NCBI GenBank assembly: GCA_047967505.1
Contig: CM106538.1
Source of the DNA: Dipteris shenzhenensis
Taxonomy: Eukaryota > Polypodiophyta > Polypodiopsida > Gleicheniales
Strand: one strand, 5' to 3'
Length of the DNA: 64,000 nt
Shown: piece by piece, positions 11,201-21,543 of the stretch
Position numbering within the stretch: the first letter of the stretch is position 1
Layout of the letters: each line of letters opens with the position of its first letter
The notes under the pieces: model-generated
The model's database searches: none
What the model saw: the letters and a program-made list of their open reading frames with translations, nothing else
What the model was told of the DNA's origin: nothing
Translations under genes and position numbers: made by a program

Positions 11201-11323
11201 GGAAAGCCTCGTTCTCAGATGACTGTTGAGGAGCGTATTGAAGCAGCAGATAGGAGAAAGGCAGATGGAAACCAGATTTTCAAAGATGACAAGATTGAGG
11301 AAGCCATACAGCAGTACGAGATG
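11201..11323 (+). CDS. FKBP42 exon (start of TPR domain), donor lost
   Basis: It follows an acceptor ending ATGTAG and encodes GKPRSQMTVEERIEAADRRK and then the first TPR helix, with EEAIQQYEM at the end. The next bases are TTACCT. The reading frame into exon 5 (ALAYMND) requires splicing exactly here, so the expected GT donor appears to have changed to TT. The nearest GT (11323) would shift the frame. Confidence 0.88.
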
Positions 11324-12511
11324 TTACCTAATCCTTGCCAAAACCTGATTTTCGTCCCAAAACAACTAAAAGGTTATCAGAGTTAACAAGAGGGCTGTCA
11401 ATTCCTTTTCTAATCAATACAACTGTAGAAATGAAATGCCACACAATTCTATACTCACTTTTTATGAGCTATTCTGGCAAAAGCTAAGATTGCTAGTTTG
11501 GAAAAATTATATTTGTGCACATTGATAATCCCTCAAAGGTGTGCTCCTGCTGAAAGCATATAATGTGCAGCCTGCAAGACAAGAAATACAGCAGAAAAGA
11601 ACCTTGGAAACAGCAAGTCACTATAATCCATCTTTTTGTCCTAGAGATGGAGGTGTCAAGTTTGACTCTTGCTGGCTTAAACATGGGACGTGCTCCATAG
11701 CAGGGGTGCGTGAGATGTAGTTCTGGGCAGCACCATGTGCTCATATGTGTGTGATGCTATGTCCGTATCATCAAACTCCCTTACCATTAGCAGCTGTCAG
11801 AGTTAGGATGATAACACACTGCTGAAACGAGTCTTTAGAAAGAACTATCTCAATATTAGCCATACGACTATCATATGTATGTGTCATTCAGATTGTCAAT
11901 CATGGCAGAATATTTAACGAGGAATATCCCTAACCATACTTTCCCAACTTGTGGGCTGAAACACCTCAACCGTCTGTGCTTGCTCACCTGTATATGATTA
12001 TGTGGATGACTTAATCTGTGTTGAAACTGTTGTTGCCTTATGTTTCTTATATGCTTCATGGGCTCATCAAGGCTTTTAAATGAAAAAAAAAGATGTTCCA
12101 TATTGGGAATGAACTTGCATAACCGCTGCACCTTCTTTCTAGGCTTTTGTGCTTTGCTTGTGTGGGAGAGTCTTCTAAAGCAGTTAAAGCTTGACTGAGG
12201 AGAGTGAGCCTACTTCTTCATTTGCCTTCTCCTTCAATGCTAGGTGTCAGCACAGCTGGGTCTGCTGTTGACCTTTGGAGTTGTGACAAAAACTCAGTAC
12301 GAGTAATATGGGTAGGACTGTTCTAGCCAAATAGTGCAATAGGGGGCATTATAGGAAGGGCTATACAAGTCAACTTTGTAGTGCACAATACATCAAGTTT
12401 GATATAACCTTCATATCTCCCTAGTCTACTAGATGCTAGAAATAGCAGGAGGGGACAAAAGGAATGAGAAAATGAGTGAAGGAACTAATGTGCATGCCGG
12501 GTGTGCGAACT
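11324..12511. other. FKBP42 intron 4, left part
   Basis: Unremarkable intron sequence without recognisable coding or element structure up to the microsatellite that borders the LINE. The whole intron runs from 11324 to 24568, about 13.2 kb. Confidence 0.6.
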
Positions 12512-12571
<60 letters not shown>

Positions 12572-12605
12572 TGTGGATGTGTGTGTGTGTGTGAGAGAGA
12601 GAGAG
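12512..12605. repeat. Compound (GT)n(GA)n microsatellite, LINE left flank
   Basis: A GT run (12512-12532) passes into a GA run (to about 12569). After a short GTGTGTGGAT spacer comes a second GT run (about 12578-12592) and GA run (to 12605). The LINE begins directly after it. The same GT-then-GA structure borders the other end of the LINE at 16945-17015. Confidence 0.95.
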
Positions 12606-12640
12606 TGCGACCTCTGCTGTTCAGCCTCGTCAAGGTTTCC

Positions 12641-12914
12641 GTACAGCCTCCCCCTTCTGTCCATACACCTGTACAGTCCCCATACAGCGTTCGCACGCTG
12701 TTCGTACGTCCGTACACACAGATAGGTTAGGTGGACGTACCTCCGTGCAGTTCTGCACGCAGTTCCGTACAATCCCATTTGCATCTCCGTACAGATTTCA
12801 GGAAGACCACGCTTCGTACGTCCGTACAGCTCCGTCTGCATCTCCGTACAGTCCCGTCTGCAGCTCCGTACACGTTTGTTGTTTCTGTACTTCTCCGTAC
12901 AGTCCTGTGTGTAC
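12641..12914 (+). promoter_or_regulatory. GTAC-core motif array in LINE 5' region
   Basis: Fourteen GTAC tetramers occur in 274 bp (12641, 12671, 12704, 12712, 12737, 12767, 12789, 12816, 12824, 12846, 12868, 12887, 12897, 12911), where about one is expected by chance. Most sit in CCGTACAG or CGTACGTCCGTAC. TCCGTACAA at 12764-12772 fits the SBP-box consensus TNCGTACAA exactly. The array lies immediately upstream of the ORF1 start at 12952, where LINE internal promoters usually are. A regulatory role is inference. Confidence 0.5.
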
Positions 12915-12951
12915 GCTCTTTTTTTCCTTCTTGTCTTGTCGTAGTTCAATC

Positions 12952-14162
12952 ATGGCTTCAGGTTTGGATGTTTGTACATATGCTCGAAAAGAAAGGCCCG
13001 CAGATGCTAAGCGCCGCCTATCAGAGCCTGCATCACAAGATGATGAACTTACTATGGAAGCTCAGTACGTGTTTGACACCCTTAAGGATGACTTTCAGCA
13101 GTCACGACAGGAATGGGGCAAACCGGTTCCAGAGGTCACGTACAAATTGAAATTGCCGTCCCTCGTGAATCCTCTCAGGAAGTTTTCTCAAACTGCGGTT
13201 ATAATTTTCTTTCCAGGAAGAATCCCAGTGGCCAGTGATGTCACGCAGTGGATTAAGGCCATCCTTGGAGGATGCTTGATAGAGGGAGTGTATTTTGCTT
13301 CCAGAGGCTTTATGAGGTGCATTTATCAGATGCTTCGTGTAAGCAGAGGCTTCTCGAGTTCTCTCCCCTGTTTTACGAGAAGTAGATGGTACATGCTATG
13401 CCCTGGTCCCCAAACAAGGATTATCAAAGTCTTATACGACATCATTGTCTTGTATGGGTTGAGGTTGTTAACTTCCCGGACTATATGCGTGAAGAGTTGC
13501 CTGGCTTGGCTGCTTCTTTGGGACAGGTCATTTGTCCTCCACGCCTCATGGGAAACCGTAACAGGTTCTGCATTCTCTGGGACACTGATACACCTACCCC
13601 TCCTTCTATTGCAGTGGAAGTTGAGGGAGTGCAATTGGGAAAAAAGTATTTTGAATTGAAGTGGGGCGTGTTTGCAGGAGCTTGTTTTGCCTGCCACAAG
13701 TTTGGGCATCTAGCCTCTGAATGCCCAATGGTTCTGCATCAGCCCCCTCCCAATGCCTTGCCGCCCCAGACACGGGAAATGAATGAGAATTTGCAAGCTA
13801 AGACAGCAAATAGAAATGGAGCAAAGAATGCCAAACCAATCAATCAGGTGCAGTCACTTGCTGGAAAAGGAAAAGATAAAGGAAAAGAGAAGATGAAGGA
13901 ATTTGCGGGGAATGATCAGGATGGTTTTCAACAACCTAAGAAGGTGGTTGTATTGAAGCAACGCCCCCTTCAATCTCGTCAATGGGATGCTTCCTCTCCT
14001 TCACCCGGACAGGCTTCTACTTCAGCTCCTATCCTTCAAAATTGGGTGGGGGTATTGAAGAAGGGCATCCCCATATGTGATTCAAAAGAAGGGGAAAATG
14101 CTATGTCTTTCATGGATCATGAAGGAATGCAGCCCATGCAGGCAGAGGCTTTGCCTCTCTGA
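12952..14162 (+). pseudogene. LINE ORF1 (gag-like RNA-binding protein), frameshifted
   Basis: The frame opens at ATG 12952 (MASGLDVCTYARK) and continues to about 13340, where it must change frame; the remainder is read from the frame that is open at 13386-14162. The second part holds a CCHC knuckle, C-X2-C-X4-H-X4-C, at 13683-13724, after a region resembling the DUF4283-type N-terminal domain of plant LINE ORF1 proteins. The C-terminal third is lysine- and glutamine-rich. ORF1 proteins coat LINE RNA. The frameshift makes this copy a pseudogene. Confidence 0.75.
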
Positions 14163-14189
14163 TGTCTTGTTTTATTATGATACCTTGCT

Positions 14190-16851
14190 GTATATACCTC
14201 TTTCATGCCTCAAACACTTAAGTGCTTTACATACAATGTACAGAGCCTCTGCAATGTCTCCAAGTGGAGGCTTTTATGGAATTATGTACATAAAATGCAG
14301 CCAGATATTGTTTGTTTGCAAGAGCATAATCAACACTCCATGGTTGGTCATCATGATTATTTTGGCGGTTATGATATATATTATGCTGGTACCACTACCT
14401 ACTCAGGTGTATGCATACTGGTTAGACATGAGCTGGAATCTTAGTTAGCCTTCAATGACAGCAGTGGCAGATGATGGTCATACAATGTAATGTCAATGGT
14501 GATATTCTTGAGTTTGCATCAGTCTATGCTTCCCAGACCTCTGCCATGAGGGCTTCATTATGGGATTCTTTATGCAGATATCCATGGAGATCCAATGCAT
14601 TCATCTGTGGAGATTTTAATAATTCCCCTCTACCAAGAGATAACACCACTTCAAGATCTCATATGCTATCATTGGAAAGACAGAAATGGGATAGCATGCT
14701 TCTTTCTGTGCAGGCTGAAGATTTATGGCTGCTTCTCCAAGGGTCAGTGCTTGGATATACTTTTCATCATAATGCTCTTACTACATACTGGGCAAGGCTT
14801 GACAGATGGTATTTGTTTTACCCACAACAATTTGCAGATTTTAGCCCTCATCTCCTTATAGATTTCTCATTGGGCTTGTCAGATCATGCCCCATTGTGGA
14901 TGAATTTGCAGCTTGGCATGCCTCTGGATGATTTGCCACCCCTTTCCAGTAGATTATTGCATGTTAATCAGGCTTATTTCCGACATCACTCTTTCCAGCA
15001 AATGATCAGACTTGCAATTCATCCCTTGCCTTTGCAGGTTGCATATGACTGAATGGAGGAATGAGGTTAAATGGGCAAAAAGGACAGCACAACAATTGAC
15101 TGAATTTTCTCAGTTAAGGCCTGTCTCTGATTCAGAAAACGATTCCCTTTCACATGCTCAGATTAAATTGACTGTTAATGATTAGAGGAAATTGCACAAA
15201 TGGCAGATTAGGGCAAGAATGAAGCCCCTCATGGATAAGGGCTGCTCATCAAAAGCCTTCTTCTAGGGCTTGCATGCTACTCGAAAGAAAAACTCATGTC
15301 TAAGGGTAAGGAAGCTCGATGGCTCTTGGACGCACTCTTTCTCTGATCTCCAAGATGAATGCCAAAATTATTTCCAGAAATTGTTCTCCGCTCATGGTTC
15401 CCCATCAAATCAAATGACTGATGCTAGGACTGAGTTTCTCCAATATGTTTCTGGAATAGTGGAAATGGATGATGCTCTTATCTTGGAGAGACCTTTTACT
15501 GACACAGAACTTGATAATGCATTGTTCCACCTCAGCAAATACAAGTCCCCTGGTTGGGATGGCCTTACGGTGGAATTTTATATTTCTTTTTGGGATGATT
15601 TGAAAGAAGTCCTCTTGCAAATGATCAATGTTGCCTGGCAAGAAAATCAGTTGCCGCACTCTTGGAAGCATGGCATAGTCAAACTTGTGCCCAAAAAACA
15701 TCTGTGTGACCATATGTCAGATTGGAGGCCTATTACTTTGATGCCTGTAGTTTATAAACTCATTGCCAAAATGATTGTGCATAGGCTTCACAGGATACTG
15801 GATGCGGGACTTCATCCTCATCAGTATGGGTTTGTGCCGCGAAGACAAATCCATGTCTATTGCTCTGATACTTGACTGGAAACAAGTACTTTCTAAGGTC
15901 AAATGGGCTCCTGATAATTGCTCGGGGACAAACTCAATGAGGAAAGAAAGTATTCATTGGAGTGCCATCTTTGACATTCCACTCGCTTTACAGGAACCTG
16001 TTCGGGCATACAATCTCATGAAATTGGGAATTAGATACATACATGATGTGGTAGATGATCAGGGCTATGTTTTATCTTTTTATCAGGCCACTGCTTCCTA
16101 TGCATTGGGAATGCATCATAGGTCTATATGGAAGAAAATTGTTGATTTGTTACATCCTTTTCTACCTGTTCCTCCTGTGGTTGACACAGACATGCTTACG
16201 GATTGGCAATTGCAACCCTCTGCTACATGCACTCATCCTGTTCCTCTTTCTGCCTTAACCTCCATCAAAGCCTACAGGCTTCTTCAGCCTGCTCCATGGA
16301 TTCAGCAATATGCTAATTCTCTGTGGCATATAAGGAAGCCCCTCTCATGGTGGCGGAAGAATCTCGGGATATTATGGAAGTGTAAAATGCCTTTGAAACA
16401 AAGACTTTTTCTTTGGAGATGTATGACAGGCATATTGTCAATGGGGGTCACACTTGCTAAACGTCGCATTGCACCATCCACATGTTTAAGATGTTAGGCT
16501 CCTTCAGAGACTGTTCTTCATTTGCTTTGGCACTGCCCGTGTTCTAGGATCCTTCTCAGGAGAATTTCAGATCATCTTCGGCTCCGTTTCCCGAGTCACA
16601 GGTTTGGGAAACATTTCTGGCTCTTTGGCAGATTTATGAGGTCTTTGTCTCAATACTCACTATTTCTCTCTTGGGTGAGATATTGGGCTCTTTGGACAAT
16701 CTGGAGTGAGCATAATTTGGCATACTTGGGTCGGCAGATTCACAAGTCATATGAATCTTTCCGAGCCTCATTGCGGCAATCCTTATATGATGCGTGCCAT
16801 GAGGGTGATATGGATGCTTCTTGCATAGAGCTTTTCTTTTTAGTTTTCTGA
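14190..16851 (+). pseudogene. LINE ORF2 (endonuclease-RT), internally deleted
   Basis: The endonuclease part shows the expected motifs: YNVQSLCNVSKW near the start, DIVCLQEHN at about 14307-14333, ICGDFNNSP at about 14604, and SDHAP at about 14880. The RT part contains SPGWDGLTVEFY, DWRPITLMPVVYKLIAKMIV and GFVPRRQIH (15540-15860). It then jumps from ALILDWKQ to sequence with no YxDD box, so the catalytic core is deleted. The tail from about 16320 (WHIRKPLSWWRK to LLWHCPCSR) matches the zinc-binding zf-RVT region. Several stops and frame changes occur (for example near 14445, 15052, 15183 and 16495). Confidence 0.78.
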
Positions 16852-16942
16852 TCTTTGGGATACTCTCCATTTCGGAGACCTCCCATCATGTAAATTCATG
16901 AGCATATAAATATACTGCACTGGATATTACTATTTAAAAAAA

Positions 16943-16944
<2 letters not shown>

Positions 16945-17015
<71 letters not shown>
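16945..17015. repeat. Compound (GT)n(GA)n microsatellite, LINE right flank
   Basis: About 14 GT units pass directly into about 22 GA units, right after the LINE A-run. It has the same order and strand as the tract at 12512-12605, as expected if the LINE landed inside one microsatellite and duplicated part of it. Confidence 0.95.
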
Positions 17016-17018
<3 letters not shown>

Positions 17019-17229
17019 ATTAAAGTCTTCGGAAGACCGATGGGTCTATGAGACTGAAAAACCTGATACAATGAGCTGTGGTAGTGGAGCTACTAAACGA
17101 GCATCCATACCAATGCAGAATGCAAAAAAATGCAAAATGGCAGTACTAAGTCCTAAGTACAACATAGTCATATCCCGACTATATGTATATATATATCCAT
17201 CTCAGCATCATCGTCGGCATCACCATAAC

Positions 17230-17260
<31 letters not shown>
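17230..17260. repeat. (ATC)n trinucleotide run
   Basis: About ten ATC/CAT units. On the minus strand it reads (GAT)n and lies downstream of the minus-strand LINE remnant, so it could be that element's 3' tail. Confidence 0.9.
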
Positions 17261-17539
17261 GTCAGCAACACAATATCGGGATGTATGAGGCTGTGGAAGT
17301 GGAGGCATGAGGTCAGCAATAGAACGTTGTCGCCTCCTCAAGGGTGCAGTCCTGATACGTCTCTTGGTCGTAGCTCTGCGTCTAACCAAGGCCACTGTGA
17401 CCCCCGTCGGTCGGGCTCCGACTCTAAACAAGGAGGGGATGTCCCCAAGTGTGATATGTGAGTCAACCCTCTGTTTGAGCTGTCGGGTCATAGGCTCCGG
17501 GTCACGGTCATGTCGGGGTCTCGCCTCGAGGGAGTCTAT

Positions 17540-18720
17540 GTGATCTAGCTAAAAGAACTCCGTGATAGAGCTCTGAGAGGGATCAGTCGAAGGAGAAGGC
17601 TACTCCTGTCTCTGTGCTCGGAGTATCCTATCTCGGTGTTTGAGCATCTCATGAATGAAACCAGCCAAGCATCGCTAGTCTGGGTAGGAGAGGACATGGG
17701 CCAACATCCCATAACTATCTCTGAAGAGGCAGTAGAAACGCCCTCGGATCTCATAGTAAATAGGACACCTGAAGATAAAGTGCTCCTCCGTCTCAACCTC
17801 CTGCATGTCACACAGTGTGCATATGTGCCTCTCCCTGGGTAACCGCTCTGCTCGGCCGCTCTCGATACGAAGTCTGTGTGAAGAGACCCGGAACTGCCCA
17901 AGGGAGATCCTCAGCGAGTGGGGTAGGTGAATCTGCATGTATCTTGGTGGATCAATGAAACCCTCCACTGTGATATGTAGGAAGTGATCTTTGTAGAACT
18001 CATCTTCACTGGAAGATCACTCGGGCTCAACCAAGTCCGGAATATGTGTAGTTGTAGTAGATCCTCAAGAATAACCTAGTTGACCTCGTGTGATAGGAGG
18101 GGAGAGAAAGGACCGTCCATGCTGTATTGGAAAGGAGGTAGTCTGTCCATGTGGAGATCTAGTCCTGCAAACCATCTCTCTGTGCGTGCATACCAACACC
18201 TTTGATCTTGCCCTGTTGCAAGTGCCATAGAAGAGGACAGTGCTAGCCATGGTATCCTGCTACGCCCGGATGTGTAATCCCCATACTCCCTGACTCGGTA
18301 CAGATATGTAATGACCTGAAATGCAGCATCTAGCTGTAATGGGGGTGACCCAAACTCCACCTGAATGATCTGGTGAGGGACAGATGGCTTACCACGGATC
18401 ATCCGTGATAACATGAGAACCTGTAGCCGCTCCACCTTGGCCCACTCTGTATCCGACAAATCTGCCCCCCAGCATGGGCTGCCATACATCCCTGCAGGGT
18501 GGACCAAGGAGTCAAAAAGCCAACCCTTTGGTCCGTGGATCCTGAAAATGAGAGCGGCAGCACTGTCCCTCTAGTCTAGCCAATGAAGCATATCCTCTGC
18601 TCAGGCGCGCCTGCATTGCGGGTCTCATGGTGAAGGTGGGTCCGGAAAAGACGACCCCCAGATAAGTGTATCATGAAACTACCTCAACAGGGGACTCATC
18701 AAATGTGAAATGCCTGAAAA
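17540..18720 (-). pseudogene. Minus-strand LINE remnant (RT C-terminal region)
   Basis: Frames at 18507-18076 and 17968-17675 on the minus strand encode MVHPAGMYGSPCWGADLSD and, further on, ERHICTLCDMQEVETEEHFI followed by FRCPIYYEIRGRF. The second is a cysteine/histidine cluster (C-X2-C-X9-H-X4-C) of the kind found at the C-terminal end of LINE RT proteins. Upstream, near 18715-18520, broken frames give YLGVVF-like and RPAMQARLSRGYASLARLE-like segments consistent with the region after the RT domain. No endonuclease or RT core is seen. It is distinct in sequence from the + strand LINE and meets it tail to tail. Confidence 0.7.
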
Positions 18721-18769
18721 AGGTCTAAAAAGTCAATGAGAAAGAAAACTGAAATCATCATGAGAGTAC

Positions 18770-19272
18770 TGTCAATGTTGCACATTGCGTACACAAGAGA
18801 GAGAGAGAGGGGCAAGATAGCCTCGTTTATAGCATGCAAAACAGTGCCAACCAGAGGTGTTTGTGAGGAGGAAATGGAAGAATGAATACGTGGCAAGCGC
18901 AATGGAACAATCCATATGTGGCAAGGAAGCCTTATCTATAGTGTTGGGATAGGGGCTGCAAATAGCCAACCTAGGTCCGCTTAACCCGACCCAGGTCAGC
19001 TCAGCTGCCCCGACCTTGGTCAGCCGACTGACCTGCCCTTGGTCAGCCGACTGACCCGCCCCTGGTCAGCCACACTGCTGACCTGGTTAGCCCCAGCCAG
19101 CTGGCACAAAACCAGCCTGTAACAGGCCCTTGACCAGCCTTCTAACCTGCCCCTAACCCTGGCTAAATGCCCTGGTAAACAGCCCCCAAACTAACTGCAA
19201 AAACTACTCCTTTTCAGGGCAGGCACACTCACATAGAAGCCCTTCACTCTCCACACATGAGATGCTCTAAAT
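18770..19272 (-). repeat. 3' LTR of the gag-only element
   Basis: It aligns along its length with 21047-21538. Both contain internal short repeats of GGTCAGC-type words and a GA run. The terminal TGACA abuts the AGTAC target duplication. Confidence 0.85.
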
Positions 19273-19537
19273 GAAGATGCAACCATGGACCCTCCAGCAC
19301 CTGAATATTGGAATCACTTTGGAGAGAGCACCTGTCAATCTGGATCCTCGAAACACAATGCCACCATGAACAGCAAAGAGATCTGCTTGGCTTTTGGTTT
19401 TCCATACCAGTGTGCAGTGAATTCCAAGTAAAGAATGCTGAGCTGTAGAGCAAACCATGCCCAATATCCATTGGCGAACACATAACATCTAGGAACCCCG
19501 AACAATAAACTCGAAAACGTCCTGTCCATAGTCTTTG

Positions 19538-20371
19538 CTACACCAAGGAATGAACTTCGAACACATCAAGTCCATAGCTCAGCCCGCTCTTCCGCCCATA
19601 AGCCCTCTCTGGCTGTGGCATCCCTACCTTTTTGCTAGAAAGCAGGTGCAATCTGGAGTTCTTGAGCAAGAGCTGCCTCGGATCACCAGACTTGTCCGAA
19701 GAAGAGCGTGCCTGATGAAGTTGTGTCCTAGTCCTTGGATTTCGTCTTGTGCTTGGACCGACAATCATTTGCAAAGTGACTTCTCTTCCCACGGGCATAG
19801 CACCAGCTTCTTCCTTTCTTCTACACTATCAAAAGTCCCTGATCACCACCATGAGACACTTTCAACTTACCTGGGACAGGAGAATAGATTCCTCCTCCAA
19901 GAGAAGGGAGCAGATGTCATCAAAATCCAACTAATTTGTCGAAACTTGGCACCGCAATGCTTGGGAAATGACATCATACGCTGTTGGAAGCTTCGTGAGG
20001 ATAAATGCAGCCAACTGAGGAGAGGATAAGGAAGCACCCATTGCCTGTAGCTGGTCATGGATTACCTTGGCCTTCATTATAAACGGCTGCATCAAGCTAC
20101 TTGCAGGAAATTCAAGACTGTAGAGCTGACCTTGCAAAGTGACAACCCCCGTATGAAGAATCCCGGGCATAGAGATCCTCAACCTGGATCAGACTTTAGA
20201 GGCACTAGCCAAGGTTTGCACTGCTGGGGAGACCTCGTTCGTAATGGTCCGCACCAACGCCGAATGTGCCTTAGAATCACGGTCCTCCCAATCTTGGAGT
20301 TCCTCAAGGAAAGCTTCATCCCGGTCAATCCCAACATATCGAGTTCTTTGGATGTTTGGGCTTCCTTTCAT
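19538..20371 (-). pseudogene. Decayed copia gag, zinc knuckle altered
   Basis: Minus-strand frames 20371-20189, 20182-19931 and 19798-19538 together read as a copia gag. They contain DEAFLEELQDWEDRDSKAHS, then HDQLQAMGASLSSPQLAAF and LPTAYDVISQAL, the UBN2-type gag core. A knuckle follows at 19802-19761. It reads C-X2-R-X4-H-X4-C, so the second cysteine is replaced by arginine. Stops separate the frames. Gag would form the virus-like particle, but this copy is not functional. Confidence 0.72.
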
Positions 20372-21034
20372 ACCCTTGAATGATTTCCTAGAGGCTTTTG
20401 TGAATGAACTAGATTTTCATGTTCAGCTTCCAATGAGCATATTGGATCCTTTGAATTTGTCCTCCTTGCTCATACACGGGTGTGCCATGGATCCACTCCA
20501 ATCACTCACACACACGTGTTGAAAATCGGAGGAACAGCCCTGATGAAGGGGAGGATGGGTGGGAAAGAAGAAGAGATAAGGAGGGTGGCTGGGGAAAGAA
20601 GAGAAGGGGGGCCGGATGGGAAAGTAGGAAGGCAGAAGAAGCTGCTAAGGCGCCTTCTTCAAAAAATTCCAAATCCCTTGGGGTCCATGCCTGCAATCAT
20701 AGTTTTTTCCATACGTTAACATACGCATACGGTATATGGGTACGGAAGTATGGATCAGCCCCTAGGGCTGAATCATTCGTGACCCTAATTTTACAATTTA
20801 AACAACCAGGAAAATATACATTGTACACATTTAATTGACAGAGAGCTACAAAACTTTCAACTTCAAACTTCAAACGTCAAACTTGTATTAATTTTAAAGT
20901 GAAGAAATTGATTTAAAAATTTTCAGTGACCAGCACCCTGACCAGCACCCTCTGACGTGTGTCACGCCTGCCAGTGGTAAATTTCATGAGCCCCACACTC
21001 TCCAGGTCCAAGGCCAGCTTCTAGACGACTTGCG

Positions 21035-21046
21035 GCTCTGATACCA
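21035..21046 (-). other. Primer-binding site (initiator tRNA-Met)
   Basis: On the minus strand this is TGGTATCAGAGC, a perfect match to the common plant copia primer site, immediately after the 5' LTR. Confidence 0.9.
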
Positions 21047-21084
21047 TGTAAATGTTGCACATTGCGGAAGCATACATGAGAGAG

Positions 21085-21140
<56 letters not shown>

Positions 21141-21538
21141 AATGAGGCAAGATAACTTCGTTTATAGCATGGGAAACAGTGCCAACCAGAGATATGGGAG
21201 GAAATGGATTTATCGAGATGTGGCAAGGAAGCCCTATTTATAGTGTGGGGGTAGGGTCTGCAGATAGCCGACCTAGGTCTGCTTTACCTGACACGAACTT
21301 GGTCAGCTGACTGACCCAACCCTGGTCAGCCACACTGCTGGCCTGGTTAGCCCCAGCCAGCTGGCACAAAACCAGCCTGTAATAGGCCCTCTACCAGTCT
21401 TCTAACCTGCCTCTAACCCTGGCCAAATGCCTTGGTAAACAGGCCGCAAACTAACTGAGAAAACTACTCCTTTCCAGGGTGGGCACACCCACATAGAAGT
21501 CCTCACTCTGCATGCATGAGATGCTCTAAATTCTAACA
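21047..21538 (-). repeat. 5' LTR of the gag-only element
   Basis: On the minus strand it begins TGTTAGAATTTAGAGC and ends CATTTACA. It contains a GA/CT microsatellite at 21089-21137 that is much longer than in the 3' LTR. Confidence 0.87.
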
Positions 21539-21543
21539 AGTAC

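Larger units (their letters stand above)
12606..16944 (+). mobile_element. LINE (non-LTR retrotransposon), decayed, RT core deleted
   Basis: The element runs from a GTAC-rich 5' region through ORF1 with a CCHC knuckle, an apurinic-type endonuclease, a partial reverse transcriptase and a C-terminal zinc-binding region, to a short A-run at 16936-16944. This order matches plant L1-type LINEs. It is inserted in the FKBP42 intron in the sense orientation, between two GT/GA microsatellites. Frameshifts and stops occur in both ORFs, and the RT segment with the catalytic aspartates is missing, so it cannot move on its own. Confidence 0.85.
18770..21538 (-). mobile_element. Gag-only copia-type LTR element
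   Basis: LTRs at 21047-21538 (5', 492 bp) and 18770-19272 (3') enclose 1.8 kb. A perfect 5-bp duplication AGTAC flanks the element (18765-18769 and 21539-21543). The minus-strand primer site TGGTATCAGAGC (21046-21035) directly abuts the 5' LTR. The interior encodes only a decayed gag and no pol, so it must have moved using enzymes from another element. The 3' LTR lacks the first few bases (TGTTAGA) present at the start of the 5' LTR. The LTRs have clearly diverged, so the insertion is not recent. Confidence 0.88.

Noticed and set aside
12485-12949. 154-codon minus-strand frame across the microsatellite and GTAC array
   Set aside because: It is rich in serine/histidine/threonine repeats produced by the GA/GT tract and antisense to the LINE 5' region; no domain is visible.
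17168-17491. Minus-strand frame with an aspartate run
   Set aside because: The Asp run is just the (ATC)n microsatellite, and the rest lies in the tail of a decayed LINE.
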